A DNA stretch of 64,000 bases from Aliikangiella sp. G2MR2-5 (lineage in GTDB: Bacteria > Pseudomonadota > Gammaproteobacteria > Enterobacterales > Kangiellaceae). Under the pieces are notes generated by a model. It had not been told where the DNA came from, did not search any database, and worked only from the letters and a program-made list of their open reading frames with translations. Each line of letters begins with the position of its first letter. The first letter of the stretch is position 1. The stretch spans positions 186,001 through 250,000 of the forward strand of contig NZ_JADPQF010000004.1 of the NCBI RefSeq assembly GCF_015687155.1. Reading direction: 5' to 3'. Positions 18,326 through 28,112 of the stretch are shown here, piece by piece. A program made the translations under genes and the position numbers.

Positions 18326-21016
18326 ATGATCTTGAATTACCGCAGAAGTCTTTTGCTTCTATTACTCACCGCATTTTCAACAGTTTATAGCCTGTGCGCC
18401 CAGGAGACCGGAGTCCCATTTAGTCAGATATTGCATAAGGTTGTTGAGCGCGGAAATACATTAAAATTAGAGGAGCTTATAAAGAGTCATCCCTCTGAGT
18501 CGTTGCAGGTTCTGCAAAAGCCTGTAAACGGAAAACTTGCCTTACTTATTGCTGCTGATAAAGGCCACCTGCCCATAATCAGGAAGTTGCTGGATTTGGG
18601 GGTTTCAATCAATCAGCAAGATGATAAAAAAGCGACGGCTTTAATGAAAGCGGCTTATTCCGGACATCTCGATGTAGTTGAATTTTTGATTAATAGCGGA
18701 GCTAATATTCGACTGGAGCATCTGAATGGATATGAAGCATTTGACTGGGCGCTGGAGAGCGGCAGAATTAAAATTCTGAAAGCGTTACTCGTGGAACTTT
18801 CTCGCACAACAAAAAAAGAAGTGCCTATCAGCGTGAAATTCTCTCTCGGTCTGATACAAAAAAAGTCCTTTTTTAAAAAGGGACAATACAAAAACGGAAT
18901 ATTACCTGATCCTCAAACACAGTCTTTCAGCTTAATTGGAGCTGTATTGGCAAATGACATTTCAGCTTTGCAGCAGCTGCTGGATATTGGTTTTAACCCA
19001 GATCTACACAACTTTACTGGATATGCTTCCTTACCCTTGGCAGTAAGGTTAGACAGAAGAGAGATCGTCGACCTTTTGCTCTCTAAAGGAGCAAATATCA
19101 ACCTGGGGAATAATGGAAATGACGAAGCCAGCGCGATTAACCAGGCGGCCCGTGCAGGTAATCTAATTCTCGTAGAACGGCTAGTAAAAGCAGGCGCTAA
19201 CATTAATAAGCAAAATGCCCGTGGTTACGCTGCACTGCATATTGCCTCTTACCGTGGCGATATTCAGATGGTTGAGTATTTATTGAAAAATGGAGCGGAT
19301 CCATATGCTGAAGCAGAGAAAGGGTTTCTACCTTTTGACTATGCCATTCAGTCAAACAAACGAGAACTCATTGCTCTATTTATTCTGAATTCTATTGAGC
19401 AGAAATATGGACGTTTGCTGAGAATGCAAAGCAACGCTGCCACTCAAAATCCAAAGTCGCTCTCGATTAACCTCCCTCAAACCCTGGAAGTTCTGATGCT
19501 TGGAATCCTGTATGATCGTGAGAGCTGGGTTAATGAAGAGTCACTCAACCTTTTTTCCAACGAAAATTTTTTAGGTTATTACCCTCTTAATCTGGCAGCT
19601 ATGTTTTCATCCTTGCCAATATTGGAAAAGCTCAAGTCTGCCGGAGCTAATGTGAATCAGGTCGGCAGTAGCGGCTATCATACTTCTCCGTTGATCGATG
19701 CTTGTCGTGGTGCTGGTAACTTTATCGCGATTCAATGGCTGCTCGACAATAATGCCAAAGTTAAAGCTACTGATAAGTACGGCGATCCTGCAATTAACTG
19801 GGCGGCTTATTATAACAATGAAAAAGCCGTGAGTTTGCTTCTTAACTATGGTGCTGATCCTCTTCAGAAAAGTGAACACGCCTATGATGCTTTACGCACG
19901 GCAAAAGAAAATAAGTTCTCTAACCTGATTCAAATTATTGAGCAGCATATTGAAGATCAGAAACTTTTGCTTAAGGGAGAGCAGGCAATTCTCGAAAGAA
20001 ATTTTGATGCACTAAAAAAGAACGCGCAGAGTTTATCAAATATCAATGCCAATAACTCTTCGGGATATACGCTATTGCATCTAGCAGTTAAACAGTCTGC
20101 CTTGGAGTCTGTCGACTATTTGATATCGGTAGGCGCAAATCCAAATCGTGTACGTATGAGCAACTATAAGGAATCGCCACTGATGTCCGCGGTAGTCAAC
20201 GACGATCTTAAAGTTTTAGTTCAGCTACTAAGAGCTGGTGCCGACTTGGAGTTAGGTGACAAAGTCGGTGATACCGCGCTTAACTGGGCCAGCTTCCTCA
20301 ATCGTATCGAGGTTGTCAGGGTCTTACTGGATGCTGGTGCTCAGGTAAGTGTAAGAACAGTTCATGGTAATGCATTTGAGATTGCTCTACGACGAGGACA
20401 TGAAAAACTAATTTCCATTTTTAAGTCGAGATTAGATCACAAGTTTGTAAATTCGCAATCTGAAAAATTCTTTCAAGCGATAGAACAAAAAAAATTCTCT
20501 TTGTTAAAGAATCTGCCAGAGAAATATCTAGAAGATGGTGTGGTAGACCCTTATGGAGATGATTTATTAACTTTTGCAGCACGCAAGAGATGTTTACCTT
20601 GTGTAGAGCTTCTCATTAATCAGGGGTATTCAGTCAATAGTGTTGACTCTTTAGGATTTAGTTCGTTAATGATCGCCAGTCGAGATGGAAACCTTCCATT
20701 ATTATCTTTGCTGTTAAAGGCCAAAGCAAGGGTTAACCAGAGAGCAAATGAGAGAGGTATGTATTTAAGTGCGCTGACGTTAGCTGCAACTCATGGCAGA
20801 ACGAAAGCTGTTCAAAAACTAGTTTCAGCAGGAGCTATTATCGAACATCAGGATGCAGTAGGGAATACTCCTTTGGTTTGGGCTCTTAGTGAAGGACAAA
20901 AGGAAACAGCGAAAACATTGATTGATGCTGGCGCCAAAGTAGATGTTGTCGAATCGCTAGGAGTCGACGTCAATCAATTACTGTCAGATCTCAATTTAGA
21001 AACAACATTGAACTAA
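18326..21016 (+). CDS. Large exported ankyrin-repeat protein
   Basis: An 896-aa protein with a signal peptide (MILNYRRSLLLLLLTAFSTV, then SLCAQETG) and about 20 ankyrin repeats in three or four blocks (for example GHLPIIRKLLDLGVSINQQDDKKATALMKAAY-type units, repeated to the end). The G-H/D-L-LL---GA signature recurs about every 33 residues. Between blocks lie helical stretches such as EKYGRLLRMQ and EKFFQAIEQKKFSLLKN. It is likely a periplasmic protein-binding scaffold; the partner is unknown. It is flanked by a CadC-like regulator upstream and a solitary winged-helix protein downstream. Confidence 0.85.
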   Translation: MILNYRRSLLLLLLTAFSTVYSLCAQETGVPFSQILHKVVERGNTLKLEELIKSHPSESLQVLQKPVNGKLALLIAADKGHLPIIRKLLDLGVSINQQDDKKATALMKAAYSGHLDVVEFLINSGANIRLEHLNGYEAFDWALESGRIKILKALLVELSRTTKKEVPISVKFSLGLIQKKSFFKKGQYKNGILPDPQTQSFSLIGAVLANDISALQQLLDIGFNPDLHNFTGYASLPLAVRLDRREIVDLLLSKGANINLGNNGNDEASAINQAARAGNLILVERLVKAGANINKQNARGYAALHIASYRGDIQMVEYLLKNGADPYAEAEKGFLPFDYAIQSNKRELIALFILNSIEQKYGRLLRMQSNAATQNPKSLSINLPQTLEVLMLGILYDRESWVNEESLNLFSNENFLGYYPLNLAAMFSSLPILEKLKSAGANVNQVGSSGYHTSPLIDACRGAGNFIAIQWLLDNNAKVKATDKYGDPAINWAAYYNNEKAVSLLLNYGADPLQKSEHAYDALRTAKENKFSNLIQIIEQHIEDQKLLLKGEQAILERNFDALKKNAQSLSNINANNSSGYTLLHLAVKQSALESVDYLISVGANPNRVRMSNYKESPLMSAVVNDDLKVLVQLLRAGADLELGDKVGDTALNWASFLNRIEVVRVLLDAGAQVSVRTVHGNAFEIALRRGHEKLISIFKSRLDHKFVNSQSEKFFQAIEQKKFSLLKNLPEKYLEDGVVDPYGDDLLTFAARKRCLPCVELLINQGYSVNSVDSLGFSSLMIASRDGNLPLLSLLLKAKARVNQRANERGMYLSALTLAATHGRTKAVQKLVSAGAIIEHQDAVGNTPLVWALSEGQKETAKTLIDAGAKVDVVESLGVDVNQLLSDLNLETTLN

Positions 21017-21036
21017 CATTAGCCTGGAGAGTTGAT

Positions 21037-21525
21037 ATGCAGAGTTTATCTGAAATAGAACAATCTTATTCGAGTCAAGATTTTAAACTTGATTTTTCAT
21101 CGCAACGAATTCTTCATGCCAGAGGAAGTATCAGGCTTAGATGTAAGTTATGGGAACTATTAATTTTACTACTGGAATCAAAAGGAAGTCTGGTTCAGAG
21201 AAATCTGATCATCGACCGCCTTTGGTTAGGAAATTACTATACTGGTCCGTCGGGACTAAACCATAGTATTTGTCACCTACGAGCGATAATCAAAAAAATT
21301 GCACTACCCTTCGAAATCGTTACTGTTCCGAAACGAGGATATATACTCGCGTCTACAGAAAAAAAGAAAATAAAAAACCTAACTTTTAAATCCGTAGTTT
21401 CCGCTAATCACTCGCACAGGAAAGATTTTTATAACGAAAAAATCGATAGTGAAACAACGGAAAATAACGCTGGATTAGGAAAGCATAACTTGAGTTGGAA
21501 CTATCAAGAGCTTATTCTTAGTTGA
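21037..21525 (+). CDS. Soluble OmpR/ToxR-type winged-helix protein
   Basis: A 162-aa protein with a single trans_reg_C-type domain at about 15-105: FKLDFSSQRILHARGSIRLR, LWELLILLLESKGSLVQRNLI, HLRAIIKK and IVTVPKRGYILAS, which is the DNA-binding wing. No receiver, membrane helix or sensor domain follows, only a Lys/Ser-rich tail of about 50 residues. It is 20 bp after the ankyrin gene, so probably co-transcribed. It may be a DNA-binding partner for the CadC-like protein or a truncated relative. No frameshift that would restore a longer protein is visible. Confidence 0.75.
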   Translation: MQSLSEIEQSYSSQDFKLDFSSQRILHARGSIRLRCKLWELLILLLESKGSLVQRNLIIDRLWLGNYYTGPSGLNHSICHLRAIIKKIALPFEIVTVPKRGYILASTEKKKIKNLTFKSVVSANHSHRKDFYNEKIDSETTENNAGLGKHNLSWNYQELILS

Positions 21526-21548
21526 TGTTTCAAATTGAGGTTTTCAAA

Positions 21549-21965
21549 ATGCGTTTTTTACATTCGATGATTCGAACTAACGTACCAGAAGAAAGTATTA
21601 CATTTTATACAAAAGGACTTGGCTTAAAGTTAATTCGACAAAAAGATTATCCAGATGGAAAATTCTCTTTGTATTTTCTGGCACAAAATGAAAGTGCGCC
21701 GATGATAGAGCTTACCCACAACTGGGAAGAGCGTAACTACCAGCAAGGCGATCAATTCGGTCACCTTGCATTCGAAGTAGAGGATATTTATCAAACTTGT
21801 GAGCTCTTAGTGGATATGGCGGTCACTATCAATCGACCGCCAAGAGACGGAAGGATGGCATTTGTTAAGGATCCTAATGGTATTTCGATCGAACTACTGC
21901 AAGCGGGACAGGCTCTTCCACCCCGGCCGCCCTGGGTTGATATGAAAAATATTGGTAGTTGGTGA
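21549..21965 (+). CDS. Glyoxalase I-like VOC family protein
   Basis: A 138-aa member of the vicinal oxygen chelate superfamily, close to lactoylglutathione lyase GloA: MRFLHSMIRTNVPEESITFY, MIELTHNWE, GHLAFEVEDIY and DPNGISIELLQ. The metal ligands His6, Glu56-like, His74-like and Glu in IELL are present. GloA converts the hemithioacetal of methylglyoxal and glutathione into S-lactoylglutathione. The C-terminal tail PPRPPWVDMKNIGSW is atypical for GloA, so a related VOC function is possible. An upstream in-frame ATG at 21525 would add eight residues. Confidence 0.82.
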   Translation: MRFLHSMIRTNVPEESITFYTKGLGLKLIRQKDYPDGKFSLYFLAQNESAPMIELTHNWEERNYQQGDQFGHLAFEVEDIYQTCELLVDMAVTINRPPRDGRMAFVKDPNGISIELLQAGQALPPRPPWVDMKNIGSW

Positions 21966-22050
21966 CAGACCGGTTTCTCCAATTTTACTCCTGTGTAAAA
22001 GCGTCTATGCTTAACCGAAGAGAGCTGAACAGGCTGCCGGGAGAAAGGCT

Positions 22051-22842
22051 ATTAAAAAGATTGCTGTTTTCATACTCGCATCACTTTGCTTATTCACCAA
22101 TTTGCAAATCGTCGCTGCCAATCAAAGTGAACAATCTGAAAGCCATACTATTTGCAGGTTGAAATATGGGTTTGGTATTTGGAAACCCTATCAGTATGTA
22201 GATGAGAAAGGAGAGCCTCGGGGCTTTCACATTCGGTTAGTGCGACGGCTGGCAGCGGATATTGGGTGTCAGGTAGACTTTGTCCAATTACAATTTGCAC
22301 AGACGCTAGAAGGTATCGAGAGCGGTGATATTCAATGGTCTGGCCTAACAACGCCGACGGCAAAACGTGGATTAATTGCAAAGTTTTCGATTCCTTACGC
22401 TTCCGACTTTTATGCATTATATGTTTTAAGTAAAAGGCTTCCTGCCTTTCGTAAAAAGTCCCTAACAGAACTGCTGGCCTCTGGGTTTCGTCTAGGGGTA
22501 ACCAAAGGTCATTATTATGGACCTGAGTTTCAGAAGATAGCTGAAGAGCTGGAGTTAAGCGATAATATTATTGTCGCTTTTGATACTTACGATAACCACG
22601 ATAAACTGATATCGGGTGAAATAGATGGTTTTCTAGATAACCCATTGATCGTTGCCTATGCACAGAGAGGGAAGACGGGAACAAGGATAGCGAGTCTTCC
22701 CAGTATACAGTTCAAAAACCCGATCGCCTTTATTTTAAGCAAAAAGTCTTTTCCTGAGCACCTGGTAATGCCTTTAAACGATGCGATAAGAAAGCTTCTG
22801 GCGGATCCTGAGTTCAGTGAAAAGTGGAATCTGAGGCAGTAA
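22051..22842 (+). CDS. Periplasmic amino-acid-type substrate-binding protein, probable ATT start
   Basis: A class 3 extracellular solute-binding protein: YGFGIWKPYQYVDEKGEPRGF at the N-lobe, DIQWSGLTTPTAKRGLIAKFSIPY, FRLGVTKGHYYG, GEIDGFLDNPLIVAY. Read from ATT 22051 the product is 263 aa and has a perfect signal peptide (KKIAVFILASLCLF, ending VAA), with GGGAGAAAGG five bases upstream. No ATG, GTG or TTG lies in this stretch before the end of the signal peptide, and an in-frame stop is at 22012. ATT starts are rare (infC). No permease gene is adjacent, so it may act as an orphan sensor or binding protein. Confidence 0.78.
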   Translation: MKKIAVFILASLCLFTNLQIVAANQSEQSESHTICRLKYGFGIWKPYQYVDEKGEPRGFHIRLVRRLAADIGCQVDFVQLQFAQTLEGIESGDIQWSGLTTPTAKRGLIAKFSIPYASDFYALYVLSKRLPAFRKKSLTELLASGFRLGVTKGHYYGPEFQKIAEELELSDNIIVAFDTYDNHDKLISGEIDGFLDNPLIVAYAQRGKTGTRIASLPSIQFKNPIAFILSKKSFPEHLVMPLNDAIRKLLADPEFSEKWNLRQ

Positions 22843-22879
22843 TTTCTGGCCCAACTTACAATATTTCAGATTAGATAAT

Positions 22880-22896
22880 CTAATGCGTCGCATTAG
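22880..22896. promoter_or_regulatory. 17-bp palindrome upstream of gcvT
   Basis: CTAATGCG-T-CGCATTAG, complementary arms of 8 bp around one base. It lies about 85 bp upstream of the candidate gcvT promoter and 40 bp after the binding-protein gene. It could be an operator or the stem of a short transcript end; there is no T-run. Confidence 0.45.
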
Positions 22897-22942
22897 TTAT
22901 ATTTATATTGTGTGATATAACAAAAAGATACAGTCCTCTGAG

Positions 22943-22971
22943 TTCAATTTCAAGCTTTTGCCCTGTATAAT
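22943..22971 (+). promoter_or_regulatory. Candidate sigma-70 promoter for gcvT
   Basis: TTCAAT (22943-22948), 17 bp, then a perfect TATAAT (22966-22971). The transcript would begin about 25 bp before the gcvT ATG, leaving no room for a glycine riboswitch. Confidence 0.55.
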
Positions 22972-23003
22972 TCGCCACCAAGCTTACTAACAGAGAAATT
23001 TTC

Positions 23004-24089
23004 ATGGGAAAACAGACTCCACTTTTTGAGAGCCACAATCAATGCGGCGCTAAAATTGTCGACTTTGGTGGTTGGGATATGCCCCTGCATTATGGTTCAC
23101 AAATCGAAGAACATCATGCGGTTCGTCAAGACGCGGGTATGTTTGATGTATCCCATATGACCGTTGTTGACGTTACTGGCGAACAGGCTAAAGACTATTT
23201 ACGTTACTTATTAGCAAATGATGTAGCAAAATTGAATGTTAGTGGCAAAGCCCTGTATAGCGGGATGCTAAATGAGCAAGGTGGCGTGATTGATGACCTG
23301 ATTGTCTACTATATTTCAGATACTAATTTCAGAGTGGTTGTTAACGCCTCTACTCGAGACAAAGATTTAGCATGGATGGCAAAACAGGCTGAAAATTTTG
23401 CAGTAGAAATTGTAGAAAATAATAGCTACGCGATGATAGCAGTGCAGGGACCAAATGCCCGCGAGAAAGCCAACTCTACTTTTTCACAAGCTCAACAAGT
23501 CGCTGTCGATGGATTAGGAATATTTGTGGCAGCTGAGAGTGAAGGTTACTTCATTGCTCGTACCGGTTACACCGGAGAAGATGGCTATGAAATTATGGTG
23601 CCGGCTGAACAGGCTGCCGATTTTTGGCAACGATTGGTTGAGGCAGGCGTCAAACCATGTGGACTAGGGGCTCGTGATACCTTGCGTCTGGAAGCTGGTA
23701 TGAATCTCTACGGAAACGATATGGACGAAACAGTTTCTCCTTTAGAAGCTAATATGGGATGGACCATTGACTGGAGTGATGAGTCACGAGACTTTATCGG
23801 TAAGTCTGCACTCCTGGCGGAGAAAGAAGCCGGCGTCAAAAATAAGCTTGTTGGCCTGGTTCTTGAAGGAAAAGGGGTAATCCGTGCACATATGAAAGTT
23901 ATTGTGGATGGTATCGGTGAAGGTGAAACCACCAGTGGGACCATGTCCCCAACTTTGAAAAAATCTATCGGTATGGCTCGTGTTCCAAAGACTACTGGCG
24001 AAGAAGTTATGCTTGAAATCCGTGGCAAACAGGTGCCTGCTAAGGTCGTTAAGGCCTGTTTTGTTCGAAAAGGAGAGGCTCTGGTTTAA
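23004..24089 (+). CDS. gcvT: Glycine cleavage system T protein (aminomethyltransferase)
   Basis: A 361-aa enzyme that moves the aminomethyl group from lipoylated GcvH to tetrahydrofolate, forming 5,10-methylene-THF and releasing ammonia. Family motifs: [61 protein letters not shown], and [15 protein letters not shown]. Length is normal. The T-H-P order is the usual operon, although a 191-bp gap to gcvH suggests internal regulation. Confidence 0.97.
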   Translation: MGKQTPLFESHNQCGAKIVDFGGWDMPLHYGSQIEEHHAVRQDAGMFDVSHMTVVDVTGEQAKDYLRYLLANDVAKLNVSGKALYSGMLNEQGGVIDDLIVYYISDTNFRVVVNASTRDKDLAWMAKQAENFAVEIVENNSYAMIAVQGPNAREKANSTFSQAQQVAVDGLGIFVAAESEGYFIARTGYTGEDGYEIMVPAEQAADFWQRLVEAGVKPCGLGARDTLRLEAGMNLYGNDMDETVSPLEANMGWTIDWSDESRDFIGKSALLAEKEAGVKNKLVGLVLEGKGVIRAHMKVIVDGIGEGETTSGTMSPTLKKSIGMARVPKTTGEEVMLEIRGKQVPAKVVKACFVRKGEALV

Positions 24090-24280
24090 TTGAAGAGCAA
24101 CAGTTTTGGTGTCAATGTTAGTGTTAGTGTAAAATGAGCGCCGAGATTTTTTTGAATAATTGAATAAAATTCGTCTAAAGTGGTGTTAGTTTATTTTAAA
24201 ATCTGACACTACCCAAATAACAACAATAAGCAGTACTTACAAAGTATTTGTTGAAAATTTATTAACTGAGGAAAGCTAGT

Positions 24281-24667
24281 ATGAGCAACGTACCAAGTGA
24301 TTTGAAATATGTCACCTCTCACGAGTGGATCCGTCAAGAAGATGATGGCACTGTAACTGTTGGTATTACTGACCATGCACAAGAGTTACTGGGTGATGTG
24401 GTTTACGTTGAGTTACCGGAAGTAGATAGCGAAGTTGCGGTCGAAGATGAAATCGCAGTTGTTGAATCTGTTAAGGCAGCTTCAGATATTTATGCCCCTC
24501 TATCGGGCACTATCATTGAGGTCAATGAAGCTCTTGAAGATGCTCCTGAGACAGTCAATGCCTCTCCTTATGATGACGGTTGGATGTTCAAGATGAAGCC
24601 ATCAGAGCCGTCAGAGCTTGATAACCTGATCGACGCTGAAGCTTACACCTCAGAAATCGACGAATAA
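24281..24667 (+). CDS. gcvH: Glycine cleavage system H protein
   Basis: A 128-aa lipoyl carrier. The lipoylated Lys65 lies in [17 protein letters not shown], and the closing motif [10 protein letters not shown] is complete. It shuttles the methylamine group between GcvP, GcvT and the dihydrolipoamide dehydrogenase. AGGAAAGC sits upstream of the ATG. A terminator-like hairpin follows before gcvP. Confidence 0.97.
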   Translation: MSNVPSDLKYVTSHEWIRQEDDGTVTVGITDHAQELLGDVVYVELPEVDSEVAVEDEIAVVESVKAASDIYAPLSGTIIEVNEALEDAPETVNASPYDDGWMFKMKPSEPSELDNLIDAEAYTSEIDE

Positions 24668-24716
24668 TTTACCAAGTTTTCGCCTTAGATCTTACCCAGC
24701 AAATGAAGTTTGACGG

Positions 24717-24741
24717 GCCTCGGCAAGTGTCGGGGCTTTTT
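24717..24741 (+). terminator. Intrinsic terminator after gcvH
   Basis: GCCTCGGC (24717-24724) pairs with GTCGGGGC (24729-24736), including two G-U pairs, with a four-base loop and TTTTT after the stem. It would end or attenuate gcvT-gcvH transcripts before gcvP, lowering P-protein relative to the H carrier. Confidence 0.7.
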
Positions 24742-24809
24742 CGATTTAACGGCGGTATCTGATTTTTATGGGCCTGCAATTTGAGGCCGATTGATAAATG
24801 AGAAAGCGA

Positions 24810-27680
24810 ATGAACAAGACTCTTAACCAACTTTCTGGCAGTCAGGAATTTATTCAACGACATGTTGGTCCTGATGCCGATGAAACCCAGAAAATGCTCG
24901 ATTATCTGGGGGTTTCTTCACTGGATGAACTGATTGAGCAAACTGTACCTAATAAAATTCGTCGAGAAGAAATGAACCTTCCCTCTTCTCGAAGCGAACA
25001 GCAAGCACTTGAAGACATCGGTGTCTACGCCAGTGAAAATAAGGTTTATCGTTCATTTATCGGTATGGGCTACTACCATACCAAAACTCCGACTGTTATT
25101 TTGCGAAACGTACTTGAAAACCCTGGTTGGTATACGGCGTATACACCCTATCAGCCGGAAATTGCACAGGGGCGTCTGGAAGCAATACTAACTTACCAGC
25201 AAATGACTATGGATTTGACGGGTCTGGACCTGGCTAGCGCTTCACTTCTGGATGAAGCAACTGCAGCTGCAGAAGCGATGGCGATGGCAAAACGAGTGTC
25301 TAAGAATAAAAAGTCAAACCAGTTTTTTGTCGATGAAGACGCTTTTCCACAAACCATTGATGTTATTAAGACTCGTGCAGCTCACTACGGGTTTGAATTG
25401 ATTTTTGGTAAGGCTAAGGACGCTGCTAATCACGATGTTTTTGGTGCTTTCGTTCAATATACTAATCGCTACGGTGAAGTGATTGATTTGCAGGAAGTCA
25501 TCAGCCAGTTACAGGCTAACAAAGCGATCGTTGCCGTTGCTGCCGACATAATGAGTCTGGTGATGTTAAAAGCGCCAGGTGAAATGGGTGCAGATATTGT
25601 GCTTGGCTCGTCTCAGAGATTTGGTGTACCAATGGGGTTTGGTGGTCCTCACGCAGCCTTTTTTGCAACCAGCGAAAAACATAAGCGAGCCATGCCAGGC
25701 AGAATTATTGGTGTTTCCATAGACAGCAATGAACGCCAAGCTTATCGTATGGCGATGCAAACACGTGAGCAACATATTCGCCGTGAAAAGGCAACCTCCA
25801 ATATTTGTACTGCTCAGGTGCTTTTGGCAAACATAGCTGCATTTTATGCTGTTTATCATGGACCGCAAGGGCTGAAAGATATCGCCCATCGTATTCATCG
25901 ATTAACAGGAATACTTGCTCATGCACTTCAGGAAAAAGGTCTACAGCTAGTTAATAAAAGCTATTTTGATACGCTCACAATTGATGCCGGCGATCAGCGA
26001 GACGAGATAATTGCTCGCGCAGCTGAAGCGAAAATCAATTTACGCGTAGATGACAATGGTCAAATAGGCTTGAGTCTTGATGAGGTGACTACCGAGCAAG
26101 AGGTACAAAAACTTTATTCTGTAATTTCCGGTGATGATAGTGGACTGGATCTTGTGTCGTTAGATGAAAAAGCCAGAGCGCACGAATCATTTGAAAAAGG
26201 TTTATTGCGAGAAAAAGATATTTTAACTCATGCAACGTTTAACACTCATCACAGTGAAACTGAAATGTTGCGTTATTTGAAGCACCTGGAAAATAAGGAT
26301 CTTTCCCTGGCACACGCAATGATTCCGTTGGGTAGTTGCACAATGAAACTTAATTCAACTTCTGAAATGTTGCCGGTAACCTGGAAAGAGTTCGGCCATA
26401 TTCATCCGTTTGCGCCAGCTTCGCAAACCATGGGCTATCAGAAAATGATCGAAGAACTCGAGTCATGGTTAGCTGAAATTACCGGTTACGATGCGGTTAC
26501 AGTTCAACCCAATTCCGGGGCACAAGGTGAATATGCTGGATTACTGGCTATTCGAGGATACCATGAAAGTATTGGAGAAGGTCATCGTAATATCTGCCTA
26601 ATCCCTAGCTCTGCACATGGTACCAATCCTGCAAGTGCGCAGATGGCCAACATGAAAGTAGTTATCGTTAATTGTGATGACAAAGGAAATATTGATTTCG
26701 AAGACTTAAAGGCGAAAGCTGAAGAAGTTTCAGAAAATCTTTCCTGCTTGATGGTTACTTATCCTTCAACCCATGGGGTATTTGAAGAAACAATCAAAGA
26801 TATCTGCTCGCTAATCCATGAACATGGCGGTCAGGTTTATATGGATGGTGCAAATATGAATGCGCAGGTGGGAATTACTTCGCCTGGACTAATGGGCTCT
26901 GACGTTTCACACCTTAACCTTCACAAGACCTTTGCTATTCCTCACGGGGGAGGCGGACCGGGAGTTGGCCCAATTGGTGTAAAATCTCATTTGAAGCCAT
27001 TCTTGCCAAATCATGCGGTGAGAAAGTTGCAAGGTACCGGGGAGAACAATGGTGCAGTATCTGCCGCTCCATATGGTAGTGCAGGCGTGTTACCTATTTC
27101 ATGGATGTATTGTGCAATGCTTGGCAAAGAAGGATTAACGCATTCGACCAAAATGGCGTTGCTCAATGCCAATTACTTAACCAAGCGACTTAGTGAGTAC
27201 TACCCTATTCTATTTACCGGACGTAATGACAAAGTAGCACACGAATGTATCGTAGATCTTCGTCCACTTAAAGCCGAAACTGGAATTACAGAAGTTGATA
27301 TTGCCAAGCGGCTGATGGATTATGGATTCCACGCCCCGACAATGTCTTTCCCTGTTGCTGGTACTTTAATGATTGAGCCTACAGAAAGTGAACCATTTTG
27401 CGAGATAGAGCGATTTGCCGAAGCGATGATTTCGATTAAGAAAGAAATTGAAAAAGTTGCTAGTGGTGAATGGGAAAAAGGCAATAACCCGCTGACTAAT
27501 GCGCCGCATACGCAATTCGATCTGCTTAACTGGAATAAGCCCTATTCCATACAAGAAGGTGCTTACCCGGTACAAGGTCAGCAAGATAATAAATTTTGGC
27601 CGACGGTTAATCGAATAGATGATGTTTATGGCGACAGAAATCTTTTATGTTCTTGCCCGTCCCCGGAAGACTATCGCTAA
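24810..27680 (+). CDS. gcvP: Glycine dehydrogenase (decarboxylating), P protein
   Basis: A 956-aa PLP enzyme that decarboxylates glycine and loads the aminomethyl group on GcvH. The start MNKTLNQL is chosen because it aligns with MTQTLSQL of E. coli GcvP; an ATG four codons upstream is possible. The N-half has [32 protein letters not shown]; the C-half has the PLP lysine in [18 protein letters not shown] and the glycine-rich loop. It is a single-chain P protein (not split gcvPA/PB). Confidence 0.97.
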   Translation: MNKTLNQLSGSQEFIQRHVGPDADETQKMLDYLGVSSLDELIEQTVPNKIRREEMNLPSSRSEQQALEDIGVYASENKVYRSFIGMGYYHTKTPTVILRNVLENPGWYTAYTPYQPEIAQGRLEAILTYQQMTMDLTGLDLASASLLDEATAAAEAMAMAKRVSKNKKSNQFFVDEDAFPQTIDVIKTRAAHYGFELIFGKAKDAANHDVFGAFVQYTNRYGEVIDLQEVISQLQANKAIVAVAADIMSLVMLKAPGEMGADIVLGSSQRFGVPMGFGGPHAAFFATSEKHKRAMPGRIIGVSIDSNERQAYRMAMQTREQHIRREKATSNICTAQVLLANIAAFYAVYHGPQGLKDIAHRIHRLTGILAHALQEKGLQLVNKSYFDTLTIDAGDQRDEIIARAAEAKINLRVDDNGQIGLSLDEVTTEQEVQKLYSVISGDDSGLDLVSLDEKARAHESFEKGLLREKDILTHATFNTHHSETEMLRYLKHLENKDLSLAHAMIPLGSCTMKLNSTSEMLPVTWKEFGHIHPFAPASQTMGYQKMIEELESWLAEITGYDAVTVQPNSGAQGEYAGLLAIRGYHESIGEGHRNICLIPSSAHGTNPASAQMANMKVVIVNCDDKGNIDFEDLKAKAEEVSENLSCLMVTYPSTHGVFEETIKDICSLIHEHGGQVYMDGANMNAQVGITSPGLMGSDVSHLNLHKTFAIPHGGGGPGVGPIGVKSHLKPFLPNHAVRKLQGTGENNGAVSAAPYGSAGVLPISWMYCAMLGKEGLTHSTKMALLNANYLTKRLSEYYPILFTGRNDKVAHECIVDLRPLKAETGITEVDIAKRLMDYGFHAPTMSFPVAGTLMIEPTESEPFCEIERFAEAMISIKKEIEKVASGEWEKGNNPLTNAPHTQFDLLNWNKPYSIQEGAYPVQGQQDNKFWPTVNRIDDVYGDRNLLCSCPSPEDYR

Positions 27681-27746
27681 AAGAGCAAAATCTTTCAAAA
27701 GATAAAGTTTGAAAACTACTCGTAAAGCGAAAGTGTCAATTGTTGA

Positions 27747-27776
27747 GTCTGGTGCGTTGTTTATCACGCACCAGAC
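27747..27776. terminator. Strong hairpin downstream of gcvP
   Basis: GTCTGGTGCG and CGCACCAGAC form a perfect 10-bp stem around a ten-base loop, 66 bp after gcvP. No T-run follows, so termination may be Rho-assisted, or it may be a processing or barrier hairpin between gcvP and the convergent halogenase gene. Two 13-base direct repeats (RTTACATCAAGAC) follow at 27777-27802. The rest of the 430-bp gap to 28112 shows no gene. Confidence 0.55.
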
Positions 27777-28112
27777 ATTACATCAAGACGTTACATCAAG
27801 ACATGCCAAGGATACAGATCGGCTATTATCAACGATAGATTTCCACATTTTATCTTTATAGAGAGCCTCCTTTTCTCTTGACCATAACTAACACCAAAAA
27901 ATAGCTGAAAGTTGTCTTCTAAATAAATTATCCTGCGTTTGTATCAAAACTAACTAATTTGCGCCTGATTTTCTAAACATTTTCTCATATGTTAAGTTGT
28001 GGCTCATAGTTAAGTGTATATTTTTATTGTTGAAAAATGATCAAATTGACAAGCAGAGCGACAATACCAAGCTATCGCTCCGCTAACCAATACTGCAGGA
28101 ATTGAAAAATGA

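Noticed and set aside
22843-23003. Glycine riboswitch before gcvT
   Set aside because: The promoter lies too close to the ATG and the conserved glycine-aptamer segments are absent.
27777-27802. Start of a CRISPR or tandem repeat array
   Set aside because: Only two 13-base copies occur, with no further repeats or spacers.
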